Positions 1 through 6,105 of a stretch of DNA of 16,907 bases are shown here, in pieces (position 1 is the stretch's first letter; every line of letters begins with the position of its first letter). The position numbers and the translations under genes were made by a program. Under the pieces are notes generated by a model, which saw nothing but the letters and a program-made list of their open reading frames with translations, did not search any database and had not been told where the DNA came from. The stretch spans positions 1 to 16,907 of the forward strand of contig JANWLI010000025.1 in NCBI GenBank assembly GCA_025450975.1, given 5' to 3'. The stretch comes from Candidatus Kapaibacterium sp. Its GTDB lineage: Bacteria; Bacteroidota; Ignavibacteria; Palsa-1295.

Positions 1-1246
1 ATATACGAACGAACTCTCTACCAAGTGCTCGGGCGATCGAACGTGCGAGCGAAGTTTTACCTACGCCCGGAGGGCCGACAAGACACAGTATCTGCCCACG
101 CATCTTCTCAACAAGGTTGAGAACGGCGATGTGTTCAAGGATACGATCTTTGGGCTTTTCGAGAGCGTAGTGATCGTTCTCAAGTACTTCACGCACGTGC
201 TCGATATTGAGAATATCCTGTGTTCGCTTATTCCACGGCACTTGCGCTATCCACTCGAGATAGGTACGAATGACGCCGGACTCCGGCGACATCGATGGCG
301 TCTTCTTCAGACGCTCGACCTCTTCATTTGCTTTTGTTTGAACTACCGGGGGAAGCTTCGCTTCGCGTAGCTGTTGTGCGAGTTTACCAAGTTCGGGATG
401 CTCTTCCAGCGCTTCTTCTTCAAGCTCGGATTGAAGTGCGCGGATCTGCTCACCAATAAAAAATCTACGCTGCGATTTTTGGATCGTGCTCTGGACCTTC
501 TGGTCGATATCCTGCTCGATCTTAAGAATATCGATCTCCGAAGCAAGCAGTCCGGATAAATGCAGATACTGCTCGCGGATATCGGTCAGCTCAAGTACTT
601 TCTGCTTCGATGCAAGATCTTTCGTGATATGCGCAGCAATGTAGAACAGCTTGCGGCGCGGATCGGCCATGTTTTCGAATGCCATCAACACTTCCGGCGG
701 ATAGTGCTGTCCTTGACGAATGTAGGTGCGGAATTGCTCGGACGTATGGCGAACAAGCGCTTCCAACTCCGGCGTGGCCTTGACGACTGCCTTAACGATC
801 TCCAGCTTTGCCTCGATGTGCCCGTCACCCTGAAGGTACTTCTTTACATGGACCTGCTCAAGGCCGTCGACAAGCACTTTGACTAACCCGTTAGGTAAGC
901 GGATCACACGAACGATACGCGCTAGCGTACCGAATTCATAAAGCTCATCCTGCGATGGTTCGTCGGCAGCCGCATTTTTCTGAGCAACGAGAAGGATAAA
1001 CTTCTCGCGCAGCATCGCAGCATTGGTTGCCGAAAGCGAGCTTTCACGGCCTACGAGGACGGGAAAGATCATGTACGGAAAGATGACGACATCGCGAAGC
1101 GCAAGCACAGGTACCTGCTCGGGAATGCTCAGTGCTTCTTCAGGCTGAGCCCCCTCGGGTTTTATCATCAAATGGGCTTTTCCGTTCTCGGCTTCGAGTG
1201 GGAGTTGCTTTAGGGACTTTGATTTTTTTGAACCGGATTTTGCCAT
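1..1246 (-). CDS. lon: Lon ATP-dependent protease, N-terminal part (partial)
   Basis: This is the first 415 codons of the cytoplasmic AAA+ serine protease Lon, which unfolds and degrades damaged and regulatory proteins. The ATG is at 1246-1244 and the frame stays open to the left edge. Residues about 40-240 form the Lon substrate-binding N-domain (PVLALRDVVIFPYMIFPVLVG near its start). A charged helical linker follows, with the family signature ending MSPESGVIRTYLEWIAQVPW. The Walker A motif GPPGVGKT is at residues 391-398, right at the window edge. Walker B, the sensor motifs and the Ser-Lys protease domain lie outside. The first 15 residues are Lys/Ser-rich and poorly conserved in the family. 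No good SD precedes the ATG. The gene is divergent from hsp20 across a 283-bp spacer, which suits a shared stress-response control region. Identity is essentially certain from the sequence; completeness cannot be judged. Confidence 0.97.
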   Translation of the reverse strand, partial: MAKSGSKKSKSLKQLPLEAENGKAHLMIKPEGAQPEEALSIPEQVPVLALRDVVIFPYMIFPVLVGRESSLSATNAAMLREKFILLVAQKNAAADEPSQDELYEFGTLARIVRVIRLPNGLVKVLVDGLEQVHVKKYLQGDGHIEAKLEIVKAVVKATPELEALVRHTSEQFRTYIRQGQHYPPEVLMAFENMADPRRKLFYIAAHITKDLASKQKVLELTDIREQYLHLSGLLASEIDILKIEQDIDQKVQSTIQKSQRRFFIGEQIRALQSELEEEALEEHPELGKLAQQLREAKLPPVVQTKANEEVERLKKTPSMSPESGVIRTYLEWIAQVPWNKRTQDILNIEHVREVLENDHYALEKPKDRILEHIAVLNLVEKMRGQILCLVGPPGVGKTSLARSIARALGREFVRI

Positions 1247-1323
1247 CGTCTTTTTAGAACATTTGTCTGCTAAATACAGTGCATCTTCAATCGTGCTATT
1301 AGAATAGAAGTGCAAAAATTATG

Positions 1324-1354
1324 CAAATTCGCCTGTATAAGGAAAATAAACAAA
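1324..1354 (-). promoter_or_regulatory. Weak candidate promoter for lon
   Basis: Read on the minus strand, a TTTG (1354-1351) is followed after 19 nt by CGAATTTG (1331-1324). This resembles the Bacteroidota -33 TTTG / -7 TAnnTTTG arrangement, except that the TA of the -7 box is CG. It would give a leader of about 70 nt for lon. The match is incomplete and the call is tentative. Confidence 0.25.
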
Positions 1355-1368
1355 GAAGTTACAGGGCA

Positions 1369-1436
1369 TGACAAAATGTCAGGTCGCTACTGCCAATTAT
1401 TTCCTGTTCTCGCCCTTTCTGACAGTCTGTAGTCAG
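1369..1436. promoter_or_regulatory. Two TGACA-type inverted repeats in the lon/hsp20 spacer (operator candidates)
   Basis: TGACA-AAA-TGTCA at 1369-1381 is a perfect 5-bp inverted repeat around a 3-nt centre. A second, looser repeat has arms CTGAC (1419-1423) and GTCAG (1432-1436). Their centres are 52.5 bp apart, close to five helical turns. Both lie between the divergent starts of lon and hsp20, upstream of the hsp20 promoter candidate. They do not resemble CIRCE (TTAGCACTC-N9-GAGTGCTAA). Short arms make chance occurrence quite possible. Confidence 0.3.
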
Positions 1437-1462
1437 TCTAACCTCAAATAAATGGGTAAATA

Positions 1463-1490
1463 TTGCTTGGCACATTTTTTCAAGTATAGT
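1463..1490 (+). promoter_or_regulatory. Candidate sigma70-type promoter of hsp20
   Basis: TTGCTT (1463-1468) is separated by 16 nt from TATAGT (1485-1490), a reasonable -35/-10 pair. It would start transcription about 30-35 nt before the hsp20 ATG at 1530. The -10 hexamer TATAGT, preceded by G, also occurs at 2153-2158 before dnaK. Confidence 0.45.
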
Positions 1491-1529
1491 GGGCAAGACA
1501 TGAAATTCATTATGGAAGGAGATAAAATT

Positions 1530-1967
1530 ATGTTCAGTGTTCAACGTCACCAACCCCGCTTTAATGATCTGTGGAATCGCAACGTCAACACGATTTTCAA
1601 TGATTTTACGAAGGATTTCGGCGCCAGCAATCTCGTGCCACGCGTCGATATCTCCGACGATGCTGCCCAGATCTACATCAACGCAGAACTTCCGGGACTT
1701 AAGCAGGAAGACGTGAAAGTCACGGTTTCCGACGGAGTCCTGACGATCCGCGGCGAAAAGAAGCATGAAGAAAAGAAGGAAGACCGCAATTACTACCGGA
1801 TCGAGCGCCGCTTTGGCGAGTTCGTCCGTCAGTTTGCCCTTCCTGATAACATTAAATCGGAGAACATTCGAGCTGAGTTTACCAACGGAATCCTCGAGAT
1901 CATGATCCCGAAGGCTGCGCCGGAAAAACCGCAGGAGCGAGAGATCCCGATCAACGTACTGCAATAG
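1530..1967 (+). CDS. hsp20: Small heat shock protein (Hsp20 / alpha-crystallin family)
   Basis: This is a 145-residue cytoplasmic holdase that binds unfolding proteins without ATP and passes them to DnaK-type chaperones. The alpha-crystallin domain spans about residues 36-128. It holds the motif AELPGLKQEDVKVTVSDGVL (52-71) and the family signature GILEI at 120-124. The C-terminal I-x-I motif is I139-P140-I141, which docks into neighbouring subunits during oligomer assembly. The ATG at 1530 is chosen because AAGGAG (1516-1521) sits 8 nt upstream; an in-frame ATG at 1452 would add 26 residues before any SD and overlap the promoter candidate. The gene is followed after 40 nt by a 38-residue membrane peptide and then dnaK, all on the same strand, consistent with co-expression under stress. 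Length and motifs are normal for the family. Confidence 0.96.
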   Translation: MFSVQRHQPRFNDLWNRNVNTIFNDFTKDFGASNLVPRVDISDDAAQIYINAELPGLKQEDVKVTVSDGVLTIRGEKKHEEKKEDRNYYRIERRFGEFVRQFALPDNIKSENIRAEFTNGILEIMIPKAAPEKPQEREIPINVLQ

Positions 1968-2007
1968 CGGTATTTTTGCAAGGCTATACTAACCTCGCAC
2001 CTATAAA

Positions 2008-2124
2008 ATGGATATGATCGTAAAAATTATCATCGGCGTCATCATCGCCTTAGTGGTCGGACTGCTCATCAGCGGCATTGTTGCCCGCGGTCCGAAAAAG
2101 AAATATGATGCCGTTGGCAAATAA
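2008..2124 (+). CDS. Unrecognised 38-residue single-helix membrane peptide between hsp20 and dnaK
   Basis: The ATG at 2008 opens a 38-codon frame ending in TAA at 2122-2124. Residues 4-26 form one strongly hydrophobic helix rich in Ile, Val, Gly and Leu (IIIGVIIALVVGLLISGIVA). A basic tail follows (RGPKKKYDAVGK), suggesting an inner-membrane peptide with a cytoplasmic C-terminus. M3 (2014) is an alternative start; neither has an SD. TATACT at 1985-1990 could be a -10 element giving a very short leader, but no -35 is clear. The composition is what a real one-helix protein would have and an accidental frame usually would not. It sits 40 nt after hsp20 and 68 nt before dnaK. I recognise no family. 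A role in stress at the membrane is only inferred from position; a chance frame remains possible. Confidence 0.6.
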   Translation: MDMIVKIIIGVIIALVVGLLISGIVARGPKKKYDAVGK

Positions 2125-2136
2125 ACAAGTAGCTAG

Positions 2137-2172
2137 TAGGACATATAGGTCGTATAGTACCTATATGTCCTA
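2137..2172. promoter_or_regulatory. Perfect 14-bp inverted repeat before dnaK (operator or RNA hairpin)
   Basis: The left arm TAGGACATATAGGT (2137-2150) and right arm ACCTATATGTCCTA (2159-2172) are exact reverse complements around the 8-nt loop CGTATAGT. The element ends 20 nt before the dnaK ATG and 10 nt before its SD-like AAGGAA (2183-2188). The loop contains TATAGT (2153-2158), a possible -10 hexamer, so a protein bound to the arms would cover the promoter. No convincing -35 lies 16-18 nt upstream. It is not CIRCE by sequence. There is no T-run after it, so it is not a standard terminator. If transcribed from the hsp20 side it would form a stable 14-bp hairpin. Confidence 0.75.
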
Positions 2173-2192
2173 TTGATAAGAAAAGGAAAATT

Positions 2193-4103
2193 ATGAGTAA
2201 AATTATTGGCATTGACTTAGGCACGACAAATTCGTGCGTGGCCGTCATGGAAGGCACCCAGCCAACTGTGATCGCAAATACTGAAGGTATGCGTACTACC
2301 CCGTCCGTCGTCGCATTCACCAAATCCGGCGAGCGTCTTGTCGGTCAGGCTGCAAAACGCCAGGCCGTCACGAATCCGACAAACACGATCTCCTCGATCA
2401 AGCGCTTCATGGGGCGTCGCTTCGATGAAGTGAACGAAGAGCAGAAGCTCGTCCCGTATGATGTGAAGCCCGGTGAAGCGAATTCTGTAAAGATCGATAT
2501 CGCCGGCAAAGCATATACACCACAGGAGATCTCGGCAATGACCTTGCAGAAGATGAAGCAGACCGCCGAAGATTATCTCGGACAAAAAATTACAGAGGCG
2601 GTGATCACCGTCCCTGCGTACTTCAACGACGCGCAGCGTCAGGCTACGAAAGATGCCGGCGAGATCGCAGGACTTACGGTTCGCCGTATCATCAACGAGC
2701 CGACGGCTGCAGCGCTTGCCTACGGCCTTGATAAGAAAGGCAAGAATGAGAAAGTCGCTGTCTATGACTTTGGCGGCGGTACATTCGACATTTCGATCCT
2801 TGAGCTTGGCGACGGCGTCTTCGAAGTAAAGTCGACCGATGGCGATACGCACCTCGGCGGCGATAACATCGATGCACGCTTAGTCGATTACCTCGCAGAT
2901 GAGTTTATCAAATCCGACGGCATCGATCTTCGCAAGGATCCGATGGCGCTTCAGCGCCTGAAAGAAGCTTCTGAAAAGGCAAAGATGGAGCTTTCGCAAC
3001 TGATGCAGACGGACATCAATCTTCCGTTCATCACTGCAACGGCTGAAGGCCCGAAGCACATGAACATTACGATGACTCGCGCAAAGTTCGAGTCGCTCGT
3101 TGCCGAGATCCTCAATCGCACGATCGAGCCGTGCAAACGTGCAATGCAGAATGCAAAAGTAACGCCGAGCGATATCGACGAGGTCATCCTCGTCGGCGGT
3201 TCGACACGCATTCCGAAAGTACAGGAGATCGTCCGCAATCTCTTTAATAAGGAGCCGCATAAGGGTGTAAATCCCGATGAAGTTGTCGCCATTGGCGCAG
3301 CGATCCAGGGTGCCGTCCTTGCAGGCGAAGTAAAAGACGTTCTGCTGCTCGACGTAACGCCGCTTACACTCGCGATCGAAACGCTCGGGGGAGTTGCAAC
3401 GCCTATGATCCAGTCGAACACGACGATCCCGACACGTAAGAGCGAGACATTCTCGACAGCTTCGGATAACCAGCCTTCGGTGGAAATCCACATCGTCCAG
3501 GGCGAACGTCCGATGGCGATCGATAATAAGTCGCTGGGTAAATTCCATCTCGATGGTATTCCGCCGGCTCCGCGCGGTACGCCGCAGGTCGAAGTGACAT
3601 TCGATATCGATGCGAACGGCATTCTCAATGTCGGTGCAAAAGACAAAGCAACCGGCAAAGAGCAGTCGATCCGCATTACATCATCCGGCGGTCTTTCGAA
3701 AGATGAGATCGAGAAGATGAAGCGCGATGCCGAAGCTCACAAAGCCGAAGACATCAAGCGCAAAGAAGAAGTGGAGACACGCAATCAGGGCGATCAACTT
3801 GTGATCCAGTCGAAGAAGCAGCTTGATGAACTCAAGGATAAGCTTACTCCGGAAGCACAGGGCAAGATCAACACGGCGATCACGGATCTCGAGAATGCCT
3901 TAAAGGGTACTGCGAGCGACCCGATCAAGCAGAGTGTCGAAGCTCTGAACCGTGCCTGGAGCGAAGCATCCTCGCAGTTGTATCAGCAGCAGCCGACCGA
4001 TGGCTCAGCAGGTGCTCCGCCGCCGGGAGGCAATGGCCAGACGCCGCCAAACGGCAATGTCGAGAACGCTGAGTATACAGTTGTCGACGACGAGAAGAAG
4101 TAA
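2193..4103 (+). CDS. dnaK: Molecular chaperone DnaK (Hsp70)
   Basis: This is a 636-residue ATP-driven chaperone that folds new proteins and rescues stress-denatured ones with DnaJ and GrpE. The nucleotide-binding domain covers about residues 1-385 with phosphate 1 GIDLGTTNSC (6-15), phosphate 2 VYDFGGGTFD starting at V190, and the adenosine motif VGGSTRIP (334-341). The linker DVLLLDVTPL leads into the substrate-binding domain, then the helical lid and a Gly/Pro/Asn-rich tail ending EYTVVDDEKK, like the acidic EEVD-like tails of bacterial DnaK. The ATG at 2193 has an AAGGAA-type SD. It follows a perfect inverted repeat and the 38-residue peptide, and is closed by a strong terminator at 4126. 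No dnaJ, grpE or hrcA is visible here, so dnaK is separated from its usual co-chaperone genes or they lie elsewhere. Length and motifs are complete. Confidence 0.99.
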   Translation: MSKIIGIDLGTTNSCVAVMEGTQPTVIANTEGMRTTPSVVAFTKSGERLVGQAAKRQAVTNPTNTISSIKRFMGRRFDEVNEEQKLVPYDVKPGEANSVKIDIAGKAYTPQEISAMTLQKMKQTAEDYLGQKITEAVITVPAYFNDAQRQATKDAGEIAGLTVRRIINEPTAAALAYGLDKKGKNEKVAVYDFGGGTFDISILELGDGVFEVKSTDGDTHLGGDNIDARLVDYLADEFIKSDGIDLRKDPMALQRLKEASEKAKMELSQLMQTDINLPFITATAEGPKHMNITMTRAKFESLVAEILNRTIEPCKRAMQNAKVTPSDIDEVILVGGSTRIPKVQEIVRNLFNKEPHKGVNPDEVVAIGAAIQGAVLAGEVKDVLLLDVTPLTLAIETLGGVATPMIQSNTTIPTRKSETFSTASDNQPSVEIHIVQGERPMAIDNKSLGKFHLDGIPPAPRGTPQVEVTFDIDANGILNVGAKDKATGKEQSIRITSSGGLSKDEIEKMKRDAEAHKAEDIKRKEEVETRNQGDQLVIQSKKQLDELKDKLTPEAQGKINTAITDLENALKGTASDPIKQSVEALNRAWSEASSQLYQQQPTDGSAGAPPPGGNGQTPPNGNVENAEYTVVDDEKK

Positions 4104-4125
4104 AATCTCGTTAGGGTGAATGAAT

Positions 4126-4160
4126 AAAAAAAGGCGCGAATCTTCGCGCCTTTTCTTTTT
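4126..4160. terminator. Bidirectional rho-independent terminator
   Basis: GGCGCGA (4133-4139) pairs with TCGCGCC (4144-4150) around a 4-nt loop. It is flanked by seven A on the left (4126-4132) and TTTTCTTTTT on the right (4151-4160). It therefore works for dnaK on the plus strand and, with the A-run read as T, for the convergent ECF operon on the minus strand. Confidence 0.93.
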
Positions 4161-4177
4161 CGAGAAAGTGGTAAATC

Positions 4178-4633
4178 CTAAGACTCTTTCCTGTCGTCAT
4201 CTTCAGGCGGGCTCCAGTCCTCGGTGCGAGGACCTTTCCCTCTGCTCCAGGTTTCCACTCTGTCCCCTTTTCTCCTGCTCCAGCTTTCCCATTTGTCATG
4301 CTCGTGCTGGCGCCACTGCTCGCCCCATGACTTCCATTGCTCACGCATCTTCTCGCGCTCTTCCGGGCTCATGCGCTCCCACTTCTGCATCATGTTCCAC
4401 CACATCTTATGCTTGCGATGACGCGAGGGCCCTCCCCTGCCCGGACCATGGCCCAGGAGTATCTTCGTCAATGCCAGTAGGCCGACGGCTTGCCAGAATG
4501 ATAACTCCGGCCCGCCGAAGAGGTCGGGGATCAACCCATTCCACAAGAGCATTACAATAAGCCCGAACAGCGGAAGGAACACTAGAATAAACCCTATGAA
4601 CATAGGGAATCGATACCATGCTTTGCGTTGCAT
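4178..4633 (-). CDS. Trp-rich two-helix membrane protein, likely partner of the ECF sigma factor
   Basis: This is a 151-residue protein. Residues 9-36 form a long hydrophobic segment ending in LLWNGLIPDLFGGPELSF, and residues 46-61 (FWQAVGLLALTKILLG) a second. The N-terminal pattern (an LLWN-L-P-F motif, then FWQA-GLL-L-KILLG) resembles small membrane proteins that I associate with ECF sigma genes in Bacteroidota; this is recognition from memory, not a search. The cytoplasmic-looking tail has MSPEEREKMREQW (88-100) and is unusually rich in Trp (13 in the whole protein) and charge. It ends with three 11-residue repeats (116-148). The start at 4633 has a good SD (AAAGGAAAG on the minus strand) and lies 23 nt after the sigma stop. 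Anti-sigma or sensor function is inferred from pairing only; no zinc-finger anti-sigma motif is visible. Confidence 0.85.
   Translation of the reverse strand: MQRKAWYRFPMFIGFILVFLPLFGLIVMLLWNGLIPDLFGGPELSFWQAVGLLALTKILLGHGPGRGGPSRHRKHKMWWNMMQKWERMSPEEREKMREQWKSWGEQWRQHEHDKWESWSRRKGDRVETWSRGKGPRTEDWSPPEDDDRKES
4190..4288 (-). repeat. Three 33-nt coding tandem repeats (11 residues each)
   Basis: Within the Trp-rich membrane protein, residues 116-126 (ESWSRRKGDRV), 127-137 (ETWSRGKGPRT) and 138-148 (EDWSPPEDDDR) align with period 11 and share E-x-W-S. The first two also share R-x-K-G-x-R. The third keeps only E-D-W-S and a final Arg, with an acidic centre. The period is visible at DNA level as repeated CTGGAGC-type stretches on the minus strand. 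Confidence 0.75.
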
Positions 4634-4656
4634 ATACTTTCCTTTCTCGAAAAAAA

Positions 4657-5223
4657 CTATCCAAAAAATTCGTCGTAAAGATCTTGCAGCCGTGCCCGTA
4701 GCCCGAGCACTGCATATCGCTTTCGCGAGAGCAATGTGTTCAGCGGTACGCCACTTTCTTCTGCGATCTCCTTAAAACTTTGTCCCTCGATCTCCTGCTT
4801 GATAAACAGCTCTCGCTGTTCGTCAGGAAGCGTTGAGAGCGCTTCGTTAAACTCATCCATCACCCGGGTCCGCAAGAATTTGTCATCCGGCCGTGCTTCG
4901 GGATCTGCGAGCGCCTCTTCGAAATAATCGAATGGTGTCTCCTCACTTCCAGAAGCTGCTCTTGGTATGCGCTCCGGACGCTTTTTGCGGTAAAAATCAA
5001 CAATCCTGTTCGAAGCAACCCGATAGAGCCACGACGCGGCGCTATCGATCGGCCCTTCGCGGACGGTGGCGATGAACTGGCCAAAGACGTCCTGCAGGAT
5101 ATCTTCGGCATCCTCGTCCGAATTCACGCGCTGGCGAATAAAGTCGAGCAGCCGCCGCCGCTCGCGGCGGACAGTCTGTGAGATCTCGGTATTTTGCCGT
5201 TCTATTGCCAATGCGTTCGTCAA
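4657..5223 (-). CDS. ECF-type RNA polymerase sigma factor
   Basis: This 188-residue alternative sigma factor directs RNA polymerase to a small regulon. Region 2 spans about residues 20-82, with the core-binding and -10-recognition part DEDAEDILQDVFGQF followed by SWLYRVASNRIVDFYRKK. Region 4 spans about 125-180, with ALSTLPDEQRELFIKQEIEG and the helix-turn-helix FKEIAEESGVPLNTLLSRKR. Region 3 is absent, as expected for the ECF class. The start is a TTG at 5223-5221 and not ATG; on the minus strand GGGAG lies 5 nt upstream, which supports it, and no ATG is available before region 2. The stop is 23 nt before the Trp-rich membrane protein, so the two are almost certainly one operon, ended by the terminator at 4126-4160. 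Target promoters cannot be inferred from this window. Confidence 0.95.
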   Translation of the reverse strand: MTNALAIERQNTEISQTVRRERRRLLDFIRQRVNSDEDAEDILQDVFGQFIATVREGPIDSAASWLYRVASNRIVDFYRKKRPERIPRAASGSEETPFDYFEEALADPEARPDDKFLRTRVMDEFNEALSTLPDEQRELFIKQEIEGQSFKEIAEESGVPLNTLLSRKRYAVLGLRARLQDLYDEFFG

Positions 5224-5322
5224 ACCATCTCCCGAATACCTGGAAAGACGATCTGCCTTGCTATTTATTGTATTCTACTAAAAATCTTCCGGTTATCAGC
5301 CGTAACTTTGCCGGCACCACTT
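5224..5322. promoter_or_regulatory. Divergent spacer of the ECF operon and exonuclease, with a TAnnTTTG element
   Basis: TAACTTTG (5303-5310, plus strand) matches the Bacteroidota -7 consensus TAnnTTTG and ends 12 nt before the exonuclease ATG, which would give a near-leaderless message. No TTTG is found at the expected -33 position. On the minus strand TACAAT (5272-5267) is a possible -10 for the ECF gene but lacks a recognisable -35. No ECF-type autoregulatory promoter is evident. Confidence 0.35.
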
Positions 5323-6045
5323 ATGCCGCTGACACTAGTTTTTGATATCGAGACTACCCCGCTTGACTTTGACACGACCTTCGATGACGTGCAGAAAGAA
5401 TATCTCCTGCGCGGCCTCGAAGACGAAGAAAAGATCGAAAAGCTCAAAGGGCTCGGAGCGCTAAACCCGCTCCTTGGGCAATGTATCACTATTGGTCTCT
5501 ATACCGTCGAACAAAAATATGGCGCTGCACTCTATCTCGCAAAAGAAGAGCTTGAAGAAGTGACGACGCTCGACGACATGCGGCTGAAGTATCGCTCCTT
5601 TACGGACGAAGCTGCAATGTTCCGGCACTTCTGGAAGATCCTCGAAGAGAACAAGTTCACAACGATGGTTACCTTCAATGGACGCGGCTTCGACTGTCCG
5701 TTCCTTATGCTTCGAAGTGCTGTGCTAGGCATCAGGCCATCGGTAAATCTGATGGCAGGTACGCGGTGGGATTTCAAGGTCGGCTCAACCGAACACATCG
5801 ATCTTATCGACAAGCTCTCCTTTAACATTGGCTTTGATCGTGCAGGAGCTGCCCGGCGTTTCAACCTCGACTTTTATACAAAGGCCTTTGGTGTTCCCTC
5901 CCCAAAAACCGGCGGTATTACTGGTCATGACGTTCCGATCTTCTACAAAGAGGGCAAAATGCGCGAGATCGCAGAGTACTGCCTCCGTGATGTCCGCGCA
6001 ACGGGCGACCTCTACGAGAAATGGACTGAATTGCTTAGATTCTAG
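5323..6045 (+). CDS. Predicted 3'-5' exonuclease related to the PolB exonuclease domain
   Basis: This 240-residue DEDDy-type exonuclease carries all three exonuclease motifs. Exo I is FDIET with D8 and E10. Exo II is TFNGRGFDCPFL with D124. Exo III is Y219-x3-D223 within EYCLRDVRATGDLY. This arrangement fits the stand-alone family of predicted exonucleases resembling the proofreading domain of family B DNA polymerases (Pfam DNA_pol_B_exo2). The start at 5323 is chosen because homology-like sequence begins at once with the first beta strand (PLTLVFDIETTPL). The frame is open further upstream to 5194, but those codons lie across the ECF start and read as non-conserved. There is no SD. A role in DNA repair or nucleic-acid processing is inferred from the family; the substrate is not known from sequence. 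leuS follows 60 nt downstream. Confidence 0.9.
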   Translation: MPLTLVFDIETTPLDFDTTFDDVQKEYLLRGLEDEEKIEKLKGLGALNPLLGQCITIGLYTVEQKYGAALYLAKEELEEVTTLDDMRLKYRSFTDEAAMFRHFWKILEENKFTTMVTFNGRGFDCPFLMLRSAVLGIRPSVNLMAGTRWDFKVGSTEHIDLIDKLSFNIGFDRAGAARRFNLDFYTKAFGVPSPKTGGITGHDVPIFYKEGKMREIAEYCLRDVRATGDLYEKWTELLRF

Positions 6046-6105
6046 CTCAGGGAACCAAGGACCCCTAAACCTTCCTCTCCTTAATCCGATAATTTCATCA
6101 AGTTA

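Noticed and set aside
1321..1371. 16-codon frame in the lon/hsp20 spacer (MQIRLYKENK start)
   Set aside because: It has no SD, is very short and has no supporting composition; it overlaps regulatory DNA.
1467..1484. Sigma54-like promoter before hsp20 (TTGGCAC followed by TTCA)
   Set aside because: The -24 part matches, but the nearly invariant GC of the -12 element is CA. The overlapping TTGCTT-N16-TATAGT pair is a better explanation.
1452..1529. Upstream ATG extension of hsp20
   Set aside because: It has no SD and covers the promoter candidate, while the ATG at 1530 has AAGGAG 8 nt upstream.
1359..1964. 201-codon frame on the minus strand opposite hsp20
   Set aside because: It lies fully across the clear hsp20 gene on the other strand and shows no family motif; it is a shadow of hsp20 codon usage.
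2137..2172. CIRCE element before dnaK
   Set aside because: The repeat does not contain TTAGCACTC or GAGTGCTAA, and the spacing is 8 rather than 9; it is a different inverted repeat.
2217..3676. Long minus-strand frames opposite dnaK
   Set aside because: They are Arg/Cys/His-rich, motif-free mirror frames of a highly expressed gene; dnaK is unambiguous.
5194..5322. 43-codon N-terminal extension of the exonuclease
   Set aside because: It overlaps the 5' end of the divergent ECF gene and both promoters, and the protein fold begins at the Met of 5323.
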